Assembly: GCA_028023455.1 (NCBI GenBank)
Contig: JAQFVV010006309.1
Span: 3,077,482-3,141,481, forward strand
DNA: 64,000 nt
From: Epiperipatus broadwayi
Taxonomy: Eukaryota; Onychophora; Udeonychophora; Euonychophora; Peripatidae
Direction: 5' to 3'
In this document: piece after piece, positions 35,160-48,425 of the stretch
How the letters are laid out: each line of letters begins with the position of its first letter
Numbering within the stretch: position 1 is the stretch's first letter
Made by a program: the position numbers and the translations under genes
Notes under the pieces: generated by a model
What the model was told of the DNA's origin: nothing
Seen by the model: only the letters and a program-made list of their open reading frames with translations
The model's database searches: none

Positions 35160-35850
35160 CAAGTACTTTCGAAGTTTTCCCTCATATTCATGGCCAACAT
35201 AAGTTATAAATCATTTATGTAATGTTGCTAACTAATAAACTATGCAAATGCGAATGCAAATTAATTTGTCCATTTCTTTGAGATAGACAAACACATGTCG
35301 CATCTATTGATGGCATTGTTGTCATCGATAACAAAATACGCCTCCTTGATTTTTCTTTTGCAGTCATTGGCTTCAGAGCATACTATCTTGGGGTTGCCGG
35401 GTTCAAACACATGGCCAACCTGCTTCTCATGTTCAAAGAATATTGAGAAGTTATCGTAGTTCTATTTTGCTCTTCTGTAAGTATAAATGTGTTGAGCAGC
35501 TCTATTATGAACAGTGGCCTTGGTTTCCCCATAGTATGTGGCACTGTATCCAGCCTGAGGGCATGAAATACTGTATATGACTTGGGGTGTCTGAGATAGA
35601 TACATTCTATCCTTCGAATTATTAATAAGTTTGCTAGTATTAGGAGGAGTGCGGAAGCCAATCTTAAATTCACCAGCCAAAATTTTTATCATCTGTTGTG
35701 ATAATTTGGGAATATAAGGGAGGATAATTTGAGGTTTATCTTTACTTATGTGGTTAGTTATTGATTTTCTGTAAAATTGATCTATTTTCTTTGTAATTAA
35801 TCTGTAGCTGAAGCCGACACTTAATAAATCTTTATATAGCATGCAATATT
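35160..35850 (-). pseudogene. PLE family B, second C-terminal fragment
   Basis: The minus-strand frame 35842-35462 gives IILPYIPKLSQQMIKIL, FRTPPNTSKLINNSKD, QVIYSISCPQAGYSATYYGET (GIY-YIG) and HNRAAQHIYTYRRAK, then stops. After a one-base frame change it continues FEHEKQVGHVFEPGNPKI, EANDCKRKIKEAYF, AINRCDMC to about 35255. This is clearly the same family as 22467-23060. The family 3' motif CCATGAATATGAGGG...CTTCGAAAG lies at 35195-35166. No RT core remains. Confidence 0.88.
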
Positions 35851-37255
35851 AGTCTTCCTATCAGCCTCAAATTTACACAAATTTTGATTCCTAAATAAAA
35901 AACGAATGGCAGAAACTAAAATATTTAGATTTGCTGGTCCATAGAGGAGGCAGAGCTCTGCACTATTGCATGATTGTTAAGCCTCTTGAGGTCAGAGGTT
36001 TTACCCATCCGAAATCCATTTCACCTACAGCACATAAATTCGCAGGTTTAACAAATTTTGTGGATTAAAATGCAATAAGAGAAGCAACAAAAATTAATCA
36101 GAAATTGAAGAATTATTTGGTATTAATAAATGTTAATTGTAAGAAACATTTAATTTATATGATAGGATTTTTATATGTATAATCTACTCTCAAAAACTTT
36201 TAATATTGACTAAGGAGAGGTCATTTTATACCATATCCAAATTATGATTTTGGTATATATATATATTATGTGTGTGTTGACGTGTGATGATGAATTTTGG
36301 CATATTTTATTACACTGAAAAATGGTTAATAATAGATTATTGATCCATTAATATTTATAATTGTATAATAAAGTATTTTGCATTATTTTATATATACACA
36401 CACTAATAGCAAATGTTTAATTAGAGAAATAAAAAAGGCAATTTGAGATTTATTTAAAAACAATATATGTGATATTTAAATGTCTCTAGTTTATTTTTAT
36501 ATTTAATATGGAAAGAAAATTATTTGCTAGCATATAAATTAGTTACTTTCAAATGATTCCGCTATTTAAATGTTTTTGCGAAGAGAAAGATAGGAAATTA
36601 ATTCAAATGCTGAGTTTTTTTTTTTATAAAAGTTCTTTCAGAAGTTTTAAGAATGAATTAGTAATGAACCTAAGAAAGCGATAACTGATTATTTAATTAA
36701 ATATAATATTCTTCAATTAAAGATAAAAAATAATAATTTAAGTAATGTAGATGAAGAATAATGAGTAGAAAAATTCACTTTGTTTGAAATAACTGAACCC
36801 AAAAAGTTATTGTGAATAAGAAATGACAAGATTAAAAGTTAGATATGAAAAGTTGGGAAATTAGAAAAATAGATTATGCTGTTAGAACTTCCATAAAATT
36901 AATATCTTTACACGACGAACGAGATATTGTATATTTTTGTGTAAAGATTTAAACTGTGATGATATTAATATTTTTTATCGTTAATATAAACAATAATGAT
37001 AAACATTAAATGTCTGCACTAATTTCTTTTATGTGCTAGATCTGTTTGGTTTGAAAAAATGTCAGCATTTCATCATAGTCATCAATCTAAATTTCAAATA
37101 TAAAGATTTTGATATACTAGGAGTATGAATTCAAGCCAACATGTGTTAATTAAAATATTCCATTGCACTGCCATGATTTATTTTTCAAAATTAGTTGAAC
37201 ATATACTAAGATTTTTTCCTTTTTTTATTGACACCTTTTTCTCTTATATGTCAAA
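35851..37255. other. Interval without recognised genes
   Basis: A GC-richer patch at about 35935-36060 (with GGCAGAGCTCTGC) may be part of an unidentified repeat. Otherwise nothing recognised. Confidence 0.45.
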
Positions 37256-37331
37256 GCGTTGACCGAGAAGTGAATCCGGGCCAGCTGCTGGAAGGCAGCA
37301 ATGCTAATCGCTAGGCCACCAACGCTTGACT
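37244..37331 (-). repeat. tRNA-Gly-derived SINE-like copy 3
   Basis: On the minus strand GCGTTGG (from 37325) and TCAACGC (to 37256) form a perfect 7-bp acceptor stem counting one G-T pair. GGCCTAGCGATTAGCAT gives the D arm with A box, and GCTGCCTTCCAGCAGC the anticodon arm, one base short in the loop. The 3' tail TTTGACATAT is shared with copies 1 and 2. It is the best-preserved acceptor of the three. Confidence 0.78.
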
Positions 37332-39324
37332 TTTTTTTCAACAATAGTTCTCTACAACAGCAGTTTTTATTCCTTTATCTTTTCAAACACAAATGTGTCT
37401 TCTAATTGAAATATGTCAAATCTATTCAAAATCCCTTAGCAATAACTTTGTTACCCCCCCCCCTCTAGAGGATCTGATTAATAGCTGATTCCTTAAAATA
37501 CTAATTGATTACTGCTATTGTACATATTTTGAACTAAACAAGTTTTTACCACTTTTGTGCTATTATTTAATTTTAGTATAAAATTCATTTTGATATAGAT
37601 AATAATATCATTTGTAATATTAAAAAACGTCTTTGGTGCATTATTATATTATGAAGAAATGTAATTATTTCTCACACTAATGAGAATTTGAAAGTTTTGT
37701 TTTTACCAGACTTTTAAAGTTGGAATTAAGCAGAACATTTTTTAAATTTGAATTATTCAAATATGACCTAATTTAGTTTTTTTTTTTTATCAATTTCGTT
37801 ATTTAAATTATTTTTCACAAAGAGCAAAACTCTCAAGTTTTAAAAAGGATGAATAATTGCAAAATGAAAGTACAGACTCTCTTTGGATTAGTCCACAAAA
37901 TTATACAAGTATGAAATATTTATTTTCAGACTGAATACACAACCGGTTTTTGATTTACTGAATTAAAATTTTTCTTATAATTATTTTTTCTGATTATTAA
38001 TAAAAATTGCTTTTTGATCACAAAATTTAGTCTTATTTTTATAGCCAAGAGTTCAATGTCTCAAAATTAAACCATCAGTTTGCCAAGTTTAGTTCTTACT
38101 TCATACTTAGTCATCCCTTATTTAAATATTGTATTAAGGTGTTTCTTTAAAATTATTGGATTTCTAATATTATATAATTCATCAAAATGTGCACTTTGCT
38201 TTTAAAGTTGCATAAAACTGCAATAATTCTTACAGAATATGATTATCTTTTATACAAAGGATTTTATTAAATAGTGTTCACAGTATTACATAAGTGGTTA
38301 CCAGAGATTCAGTGTGAACGCTATAAATAAGGTTTTGTTGCCAATGAAATGTAAAAGAAGTACTATTTATATGCATTTTGTTTTTATTAATTACATCAAA
38401 TTATTTAACTCATTTAAAAATCAAATTAATCTGCAACAGATTTGCAAAAAATTACTCATGTAAGTTTATTATACTATATAGCTTTTTCCTCATGTGTATA
38501 TAGCTTTTTGACAATAGAATTACTGCTTATAGAAAATTTGAATTAAAAACTAGTATTAAATAATTACAACTTTATTTTTTTATTTTTTATAACAATGTTG
38601 TTTGGAATGATTTATAAATGATTTTAAGGATCAGATTTGGGTATGTTTATATTCTATGGTGAGATTTTTAATCAAAACCGTTAAAAAGAAACAAATAAAT
38701 ACTTCTCTGTACTTTCTAGATTTATGGATGATGAATTTTTATTCTTACCATTAATGTTTTTCGATTATTATTACTAGGAAATTAATTTTAATAATCAATA
38801 TTCAAGAAACTCAATCTCATTTTCAGCATAGTGGGAGAAAAATCTTCAGCAATTTTAGTAAACATTGTTATCATCCAAAAGTATGAATCAGTTTGTTTTT
38901 TTTTTTCTGGAAATATAGATAAAAAAATGTTCAACATAGATTATTCATTCATGGTAATATAACTAATTATTAATTACTTCAATCATATTAATTGCATATA
39001 GAGCTGCTATTTTTCATAAATTTATTGCACCAAAATGAATCATAAATAGTGATTTTTTTATTTATTTAAGGATAGTCTATATGTTAAAAAATATTTTGGC
39101 CAAATAACAAAATCAGTATAAGGATGCTTTTTAAGATTTCCGGATATTATGGTATTTATTTTAAAATTTTGACATCACATTTCACATTAGATTTGATGTG
39201 TGAAGTACATGAGCAAACAAACTTATTTTACAATGAAATGTATTTATATTTTTGTAGGAGGTTTCATACAAAAATTATTTTAAATAAAAACAATATTGAT
39301 TATTTTCTTTGGGAGATTATTGCT
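37332..39324. other. Interval without recognised genes
   Basis: AT-rich with a C run near 37455-37466; nothing else recognised. Confidence 0.5.
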
Positions 39325-39515
39325 GAGTACAAATGTATTGCTAGAAGGGATGATAATGGGTAATCATTGACTATATATGAAATTGAGGAAATAAATAAAA
39401 ACATTTGTTGGAGTGATGTGAAGAAAAGTGGCTATGGATCAGAGAAATGAAATTAAACTTTGAGATATCTTTATTCTATAATAGATTTATAATAATCAAA
39501 ACTGGTGATGGTAGA
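39325..39515 (+). pseudogene. RTE-clade LINE 3' remnant 3
   Basis: Short remnant reading CIARRDDNG (family form HIARRDDNRW), then EEINKNICWSDVKKSGYGSEK (family DEIRKFAGVMWRREAKNREK) and a worn tail. Part of the middle is deleted. The 79-codon open frame ending at 39363 only overlaps its start by chance. Confidence 0.65.
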
Positions 39516-40261
39516 ATATAATATCTTAAAGTGTTTTGGAAAAAAATGCTTGTTTTACAAGGAATTAAAAGACAGCTTCACATAAATTAAGTGTATACGT
39601 TGAGATCAGCATATGATACATATGATTATATTTGAATTTCACATTACTGATTTGTTTAGCCATCACAAAACTGATGTATTTGAATAGTCAAAATAAGAGT
39701 CATAGATCACATGACCCTATCTCTTAAGCTTGTAAGTTATAAACAATGATGATTGCCAACTCCTCTACCAGCTTTATGATAAATGCTTAGCCAGAGCCAG
39801 AACTTAAAATATCTCTGTCAGGAACCCCCCCCCAACCCCTGACCATGGTTTTGTGCTTTGGCACTCCTCAGAGAGGTGTCAGGGTTGAATTATTTATGCC
39901 TTTCTATTCTGATATTAGTATAATCATACTCATAAATATTAAATGACAATGATTATTAAAAGAATTTTTATTATTTTGAATTTATCTCTAGATATTTAAT
40001 GGTTTCATATTTCTAATTATAAGAATCTAGTTTGATGTTTATGAAGTTAAGGCAGCATGGAAGACATTAAATAAATAAACCAAAGAATCTTTTATGAATG
40101 ACTGAAATAATGATAAGAACTCAAGCTAATTGTCTTTCTTTCAATTATCTTTAATTAAGACAAAAGTGCAATTTTCTGAATTACTGTTCAACTTTGTTAT
40201 AAACAAACTTTTGGTTCAAAGTAAGAATTTGGTTTGAATAAAATGTTAATTGTTATATTTT
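39516..40261. other. Interval without recognised genes
   Basis: A C-rich patch near 39820-39890 includes partial repeats of GTCAGG. No gene recognised. Confidence 0.45.
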
Positions 40262-40740
40262 GATGTCAAACTTACTCTACCCACAACTTTGACATGATCC
40301 ACTCTAGATAAATACATTAATGATTATCACTAGTCATTTATCAAATTAGAGATTATCCCTAGCTCAAGGATAAATAAATTTTAAACTTCAATTAAAAATT
40401 AATATATTGGGTTTTTTAATTAACTACACATACATGGAGTAATTTAACTTTATTTCTCTTTTTTTAAATGTAATATCTTCTACAAATGCACTTAATAACT
40501 TCCACTTCACCACAAGTTTTTGAAACATATGAATAAAGATATCTTAAAAACAAATGGCCCCCAACATATATTACTTGCTGAATTGCACTTGTCAGTTGGC
40601 TGACATTGTAATCTCCCACATATATCCTTATCATACATTCAGTACTTATCAATAGCAAATTGTTACATTTTATTTTACAAGTGTCAAACCCACAACTTTG
40701 ACTTGATCCACTCTAGATAAATATATTAATTAGTAGTTTC
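40262..40740 (-). repeat. Family X repeat, copy A with start of next unit
   Basis: The block beginning ACAACTTTGACATGATCCAC (about 40281) recurs at about 40692, so one unit of about 410-420 bp is followed by the start of another. Within the unit, the minus strand has a decayed hammerhead-like core (CTGACAAGTGC, then TTCAGCA) near 40610-40585. A 64-codon minus frame at 40464-40658 lies across it and is not convincing as a gene. Confidence 0.65.
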
Positions 40741-41515
40741 CTCATTGTAAGGGACTTTTGTGAGTAAATTGAGAAAAACAATAGAGTTCATTTGCTTGTA
40801 CATCTATTGAGATATTTTATTATTTTTTTGTTAAATTGTAAAATTTCAAACAAAATCATAAGAACTCAGTATGCAGTGACATCAAACAAATTTCTCCAAG
40901 TCTTGATGTCTTTCATCATTGATATATAATTTCATGTGCTTTGCAAGATTATTTTAAAATTTTGATTTTTTTTTTGCAAGATTATTATTAAGATTCACAA
41001 TTATTTTTGCACCATAATTGTGTAATAATTATTAAAAATCAGAAATGTACATGATTACACATTTATTTTATATATATAAGCACCAGCAAAATTACAGACT
41101 TCCTATAAACATGCCTTTTCAAACTGATCACTCACATGTCATCAATCTTCTATTAAAATATATTGCAATACTGTGAAAATTATAATTAAAAAAATTGATA
41201 TTTTAAAGCACAATTTGATACATTTATCAGATAATGGTATTTATTCATTCACATTTTAAATAAAAATATCAGTAAAAAAGATTTCTTTGATTTTATGAAA
41301 TGCCTAACTATTGAATAATAAAAACATTCTTTGTTTTTATTGCAAAGTTTAAATATGATTTTTTAGAATGTATTTCATTTCTAAATGTAAATATCTGCCA
41401 AATTAATTCTAATTTAATATATTCTAATATAGAATAATGGTTTAATACTAAAATCAAATTTGGAAAGTTATAAAAGTCTCACCAGGCAGAACAATTAAAT
41501 CTGACACAGTGTCAT
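40741..41515. other. Interval without recognised genes
   Basis: AT-rich sequence; nothing recognised. Confidence 0.5.
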
Positions 41516-41970
41516 AGGGTTAATGATTATCACTAATCATTTATTAAATTGGAGATTATTTCTAGCTTGGATACAAACTTTAAATTCAGTTGAAGATTAA
41601 TATATTGTTTTTGAAGTAAACTTACACATGTAGTAATTCAACTTTATTTCACCTTTCTCGGGTGTAATACATTTTATAGATGTATTTAATAATCTTTACT
41701 TTATCACACATCTTTAAAACATAGGAATAAAAACATCTTAAACAACAAATGTACCTCAAAATACATTTTGTGCTGAATCAACACTCATTAATTAATCTGA
41801 GTCATAATTTCTCACATATATTATTATCATATGTCTTTATCAATACTAAATTGTTACATTTTTATTTAGGACTTTGATATGATCCACTCTAGGTAAATAT
41901 ATTAATGATTATCGCTAATCATTTATAAAATTAGATTATTCCTAGCCTATATGTAAACTTTAACAGTTTG
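41516..41970 (-). repeat. Family X repeat, copy B with start of next unit
   Basis: TAATGATTATCACTAATCAT (about 41521) recurs as TAATGATTATCGCTAATCAT (about 41912), a spacing near 391 bp. The order of blocks matches copy A, including GAGATTAT, a GAAGATTAATATATTG-type block, CTTTATTTC and a decayed GCTGAATCAACACTCATTAA (minus-strand core) near 41772-41795. It is a partial tandem dimer. Confidence 0.65.
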
Positions 41971-42875
41971 CAGTAAAAATAGTGGCACTCTCATGCAGAT
42001 TTCACAGTTATTAGCATTGCAATGCTACTGTGGTCACTATATCTTCTCCATATCGTTTTAAGCTTTCCTATAATCTTACATTGCCATGCATAACTATATT
42101 TTATGCATTTATGAATTTAAATTTATTACTTAAAAAAAATCTCAAACTGTTAGCATTATATACCCCTTTTAGGCAAGGGCAATAGCCTAATTTGTATGGC
42201 AATGCAATGAGGGAGATGGCCCACAATGTCAATGGAAATGATAATTTCTGATTGATAGAGTGTTTCATCCCGAGACTAAGTTACTGAATAATTTACACTT
42301 CTAAAAAAAATTGCAATTTTCAGTAATTTATTTACAAATTGAAGGTTATTTAATATTTTTATAAAAGTCTTATTTTAAATAAAAAACTTATCTCACTATT
42401 AGAAGATTTTCTTTAAAAACAATTTATTTTTAAATCATCTTTGTCAAAATGGTAAAGAAAATATTTTTTTCTAATTTTAATAACAATAAATAATATATTA
42501 ACTTTTATTTATTTTTTTCTTTAATGATAACTAACTGTAAATATATTCTTCTTTTAATATAAAATTCAAATATCTAAGATTTCATTAAATTAACTTTTTG
42601 AATAGATAAATTATGTCCAATGATGCCAAGCGTCATTATTATAGTTAAGAACTTGATTTAGATTGATTTATTTTCACATTTTGCAAACATCAAGCATTAA
42701 CTTTTAGAATGTCTATCATTTGAAACTTGAAAGCTTACAAATAATGTTAAGATTATCAATATGTGAATAGAAAAAAAGTTTAATTGTAAAAATAAAATGT
42801 TCTAATATGAAAGAATATTAATTAAAGACTCACTAGGTTCCATTCAAAATAGAAAGATGAGTTTTGCAAAACAGG
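41971..42875. other. Interval without recognised genes
   Basis: No gene recognised. AGCATTGCAATGCT (42013-42026) is a perfect palindrome. Confidence 0.45.
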
Positions 42876-43260
42876 TTAAACTTCAGTTAAAGATTAATAT
42901 ATTGTTTTTTAATTAGCCATACTGTCAACTTCATTTCTCTTTTACGATATATATTAATCTTTAACTGAGGTTTAAATTTATATCTAGGCTAGGGATAATT
43001 TTTAATTTAATAAATGATGATTATTGATAATCATTACTATATTTAACTAGAGTGGATCATGTCAAAATTGTGAGTGTAGTAAGTTTGACACTTCAAAATA
43101 TAACATTTTACTATTTATAAATTCTGGATATATGATAACTATAAATGTGAGAGAGTAAGACCTGGAACGACTGATGAGTACTCACTCATTCACCATGAAA
43201 TGAATCTTGGAAGTCGTTTGTCTTTTAAAATGCCATTCTTTGTATCAAGAATATGTGGTG
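42876..43260 (+). repeat. Family X repeat, copy D, inverted, with partial foldback
   Basis: Bases 42876-42945 match the family in one orientation (TTAAAGATTAATATATTG), and 42950-43260 match in the other (AGAGTGGATCATGTCAAA and GTGTAGTAAGTTTGACA). On the + strand CTGATGA (43171-43177) and GAAAT (43197-43201) mark the hammerhead-like core, but stem II does not pair well here. Confidence 0.6.
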
Positions 43261-46200
43261 GAGTACATCTATAATAAAATATTAATATACTTAAATTTTA
43301 AAATTAATTTTAGATTATATGTCAAGATTTTAAAAATGTAATATTCATGTTTATAACCAATTTTCTTTGATCATTTATATGTTAAAATTTAAGCGAGCGA
43401 TACAAACTTTACAAATACTTACCTAATTGAATTATTTAAACGGTTCTTTAAAAATAGCCAACATTTAATAAAACTTTTTTTTAAGTGGGTGTCTTTAAAT
43501 TTTAGACATATACAAATTGAATTAGTCTGACAAATAATGTAAACCTAAAGTCCTTCACATGAAAAAAGGGGGCAAAAATCAAACTTCGTTTTATTTAAGA
43601 ATAAGTGTGATGTTTAAAAAAATAGTTAAATGTCTTAATCTTTTTAAAATGATATATCTTTTCTCTGTGTTTAGAAAAAAATTGTTTTAGAACGTTGAGG
43701 GAAAAATAATGTTTATGTAAAGGCATTTAACCAACTATTTCAGTTATTTTGAAAATATAAATCAGATTTTTTTTTTTTTTTAAAGTAAATTTTCAGTTTA
43801 AAAAAAAAAAAGGAATATACATAAATAGAAGATAAGACAAAAATGTAAATTTATTTAGAATAAATTAATGGTAGTCTTAATATAAAAGTTTTTGGTGGGA
43901 ATCAAAATTTTGACTGCCATATGCATATATATTTTGTTAGGTAATTTGGTGCATAGGTAGAGGGAGAGACTGATTTTTAAAGTTCACGGTTGATATACAT
44001 TTTTGTAACTTTCGGCGACGGTCGAACATATTATAAACTCCGAGCAATAAACCCATTCGATTATTTTTGTTTAGTATAATATATAAACATGATGTCTCTA
44101 AATGTATATGCATCCGTGTGATTGGTCTTTAAATCTCAGAAAATACAATATTTCATTGTTTTTTAAATAAGATATTTTATTTAAAAAGTGATAAACAAGG
44201 ACTTTATTCGTGCAGTGAAAGCGCATCGGCCTGCTATGCTAATGACATGCATTAGAAACCAGATCAAGTACATTGAAAATGTTTTTTCAAACAGATTGAA
44301 TAATGATCAGTAAATGTCTATTTAATTTCTTCGCTAGAGAAAAGAATAATAATGAAAAACTGCTTAAATTCTTACCATTTGGAAAATGGCAAACCTGTAA
44401 ATAAAATATTTTTCTTCATAATTTCTCTACGATGAGCTTCGGTGGGATTATTAGACTTTTATCTTTACTAAGTAATGGCATATAGATGTTCTGTAATTGA
44501 CTCCTTTTAGGTTTACTCTCAATAATGGACTTGTCCAAACTATAGACTTCTCTAGACCAGATTCAGAATATAATATAATTGATCATTGACACAAAATAGC
44601 GCCATTCAGTGCAGCTTGTGTAAGCATAAAGAATGGTGATCATGTGATCTTCAGTGGTTTGACACAAAATAATGTAAACAAATAGTCAATGACACAAATA
44701 AGCCAATCATATAACTAAGTCAGTAAATTATATTGTTCACAATGAGATTGGCTGTTAAACGAGAATCCATTTAAGAGGAAAATGTTACAAATCATATTCA
44801 GAAGAATAATTTATCATTTCGGAATTGATATGATAATAAGGTATGCTGTCCACTATTTGCAAAAGCAGAGGCATTATTAAGCTAGAACAGGAATCTGCCA
44901 GCAGAAAATCATCTCAGACTTTGTGAGACAAGCCAATGTGGCTGAAAATTTGAAAGAATCTTGGCATTCTGACAACTGTGGGTTGTTATTACAATAAGTA
45001 AGTATTTTTAATCTCACCAACAATAATAGGCGGTGAAACTCCTTTAACTGCTGTAAATACAATAAATGTTTTAGAGTTAATTAGTTAAAACATAATTTTT
45101 TTGAAATTATATACAACTTCTACATTCTTATATAAATTTGCTCATATAAATATACTTATCATAGATTTTTAGTTTTTGTCACTGCCTAAATTACCCCCCC
45201 CCCCCGAATAATTTTATTCTGAAGCTATTTACTAAAGATGTGTATGTGGTGATGCTAAAATTAATGCACCAATTGAAAACTTTTATTTTAATATAAATGG
45301 AACTATTTCCATTGTGATGTTAAAATATCACATGATCTTATTAGCATCTAAGTCTAATAATTTTATGATCAAATATTGAAAGTATTTGCAAAGGAAATCC
45401 TTACAACTGTAACTGAAATGTCTTTGTAAATTGGACTGATTTTAATACTTAAGCAATTTTTAAAAAGTTACAATACACCCTTTAGAGTATCAGATCAATA
45501 AATATGATGAGAACATTTCTTTATGGTTCTCCACCAGTAGCATTTTAATGATATTGTTGTTGTTGTATAGAATTTTTTTTTTATTTGTCAATGCAATCTG
45601 CTTAATCCTTGTATATTACCGCTAGGTTATTTTTATAACAGTTAATAGTCTTTTCCCTCAATAATTGCTAAATTGTGTTTGTTATTTTTTTTTAAACTTT
45701 TAGTGTGCTTTATATTATGTATTGTTACATTTTATAGCATTATTATTGTTTATTAGCTTACATACAATATGTTATTTTTATCTAACATTATAATAGTGTT
45801 AGCTTGTGTATATAATTTTTGATAATTTATTTTTCTAGAATGACTTTCACTTAATAATTTTGTAATATATATATATATCAATGTAAAAAATAGAGGCATT
45901 ATATAATTATATTGTTATATATATATAAATAACATTTTCATATTTATATTTTGTAAATATATCAAATTGAGCTTTTCTTTTTTTTCACAAAATAATAAAA
46001 TCAAGCATAGATATTGATTTTAACTAATCCCTAAATACTATGTAACTGCCATTTGTAAAATATTCTGTCATTTTTGTTTTGTATAAACATGAAGGAAAGT
46101 ATTTTTTGGATCAAATCCATTTAGTTTTAAGATGTTACATCATTGTTTTCCACCATGATATGGCAATATTTAAAATATATTGGTAATAGCCCATATTACT

Positions 46201-47924
46201 ACATGTTAATTTAATCAGCATAAAATAGTTCAGTATAAAATTATGTCATCCAAAATATGATTTAGGATAGTGGTTGACTGACAGACTCAAAAGATAAAAG
46301 TTCCTAGATATTAGTTTAGTGTGACACTACCAATACTTGAATATCACTTGACATACCATAGGATAACTACCTGGTTATATTTATTTTATTTTCACATATT
46401 TTTGATTAATGGACTTTTGTGATAACTGTGAACATCAAGTGGAGTTTGTCTGGATATATATATCAGTAATTTACTAAATGGAAAAAACTTCATGAATATA
46501 CTTTGATGCAGTTCTAATTAATTTTCTATGTTATTCACACTAATCATCTCCATTTATTATTCATACATACATAATGCAGAATTTAAATTTTTTACTAATA
46601 ACTATAATGACTTCCAATAAAGTTTTTTCATATTTTTCAAAAAAGTATTGATTTAATTCAGAAGTTGGGTTTTAAATTTGAAGATTGTTTTCTGCTTTAA
46701 TGGCTTTGCTCTTATTTATTTTTTAATACATTGACAAATAATTGATTTTCATAACATGTTTAAAAATGTGAAACAAAAAAATAATAATAAGTAAATGCAA
46801 TAACTAAAATACCAGTTTTGTAAAAATTTAAATTTTCACTCACTGCACCTTTAAATCATTTTTATAATATTTATAAAAAAAATAATGCATATAGAGATAT
46901 AAAATTATTTGTAATTTTATTGGAATCATCTGTTTTAAAATAATACCCAAGTCATTGCACAGTGAACTAGAAATCAATGGATTCGTCCACAATTAATTTT
47001 TTTTTTTTGACAAACTTGAGCTGGGAATTGATTTCAAAACATTAACTGTAAAAACTATGATATAATGTTTGCTTAGTAGAAATTTTATTTTCTCTTGATA
47101 TTTGTTATTATATATGTGATTATCTCTACATCATATCATTTTGACATTGATTTTTAAATACAGAGTACAAAATTTATGTAAGTATTGGCCAAACAAGGTT
47201 ATTTTTAATTTAGATGCTAATTATTTCGGCATTTATTTAATCTTTCTTTTATATATACTCAAATCTACTATATTTTTTTTACAAATCATTTGGTGATCAT
47301 TAGAGATGATTTTTGTTTTCAGTCAGTGAATTCTTGAAAAATGATGACATATATATTAATCATTGTTCTAACACGGGGAGGGAAATGTACTATTACTTCC
47401 ACATATATGAACACTTGATTTTGATTTTCCATTTTCTTTCATCAATGAATAAAGAAAAAATCATTAGTTTGATTTTGTACAAATTTAATTTTGTTTGATT
47501 TTTTTTTTTAACTGTTTTCTAATTCCAATTGATATATATATATATTGTAAATCTAAAGGCTAACACATTATTATTATTTATTATTTTAATTTTATTATTC
47601 TATATATTAATATTAGATGTAGATACCTATATATATATAATTTTTAAGAAATTTTTGTGAATATCAGTGTCAGTTCTCTGCATTGAAAAATTACCACGAT
47701 TAATATTAAACCATCCATTTAATGTCTTTAAAAAGGTTCCAAAAATACAGAAATGTTCTCAGCATAATATCAGTGATTTGCTTCTGCAGAGAAATTTATT
47801 ATGATTGTGAATAGGACTACTTGTAAAAATAGGAAACAAATTCTTTTATTACTGATTATAAGAAATTCTCAATGCAAAAGACTGATACACATTATTTCCC
47901 AAAGTTGCTTTATTCTCATATTTT
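43261..47924. other. Long interval without recognised genes
   Basis: AT-rich sequence with a C run near 45194-45205 and AT dinucleotide runs. A weak tRNA-Ser-like segment near 44210-44275 is discussed under rejected items. Confidence 0.45.
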
Positions 47925-48425
47925 TATATTAGAAGTTAACAATTATGACTATCTTGATCAGATTATTAATACATATGAAAACATAATAGATAAAATTAAT
48001 CATAGAATTAAACTTGAATGGAGTTCTTTTGGTAGAAATAATTTGATATTAAAAGTGAATGTGTCTACGTATGTGAAATAAAATTTTCTTTAATAGATGT
48101 GTTTTTCTAGTTGTTGATGTATAGATCTGATAGTTGGACACTTAGCAGTAGAGTAATTAATTATGGAGAGATGGATACTAGAAATAACAAGAAGAGATCA
48201 AAAGCAAAATATTTGGGTAAATGAATAAATCACTATCCTTGACTTTATTAAAACATTTTGAAATGGAGTTGGGCTGGACAAGAGATGATAACTGATGGAT
48301 GTATAAAATAAAGAAGTTTGTTGGTATGATGTTGAGAAGAGGAGCTATGGATCGGAAAAACTGGTTAAATTTGGAGAAATTTTTATTCTTCAGTGGAGTG
48401 ATAATGCTCGAAAATATTATCATTA
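47925..48425 (+). pseudogene. RTE-clade LINE 3' remnant 4
   Basis: It reads EVNNYDYLDQIINTYENI, INHRIKLEWSSFGRNNLILK, SWTLSS-like, then KMELGWT (family LKWSWAGH), DDN-like and MMLRRGAMDRKNWLNLEKFL, the family C-terminal end. Several stops and a deletion are present. Confidence 0.8.

Noticed and set aside
35110-35160. CTGACGA box resembling a hammerhead core on the + strand
   Set aside because: No GAAA follows at a proper distance, and no stem II could be paired.
44205-44280. tRNA-Ser(GCU)-like segment with GCGCATCGG and CTGCTAT
   Set aside because: Only an anticodon-arm-like part is visible. No acceptor stem or T arm could be paired, and no second copy was found.
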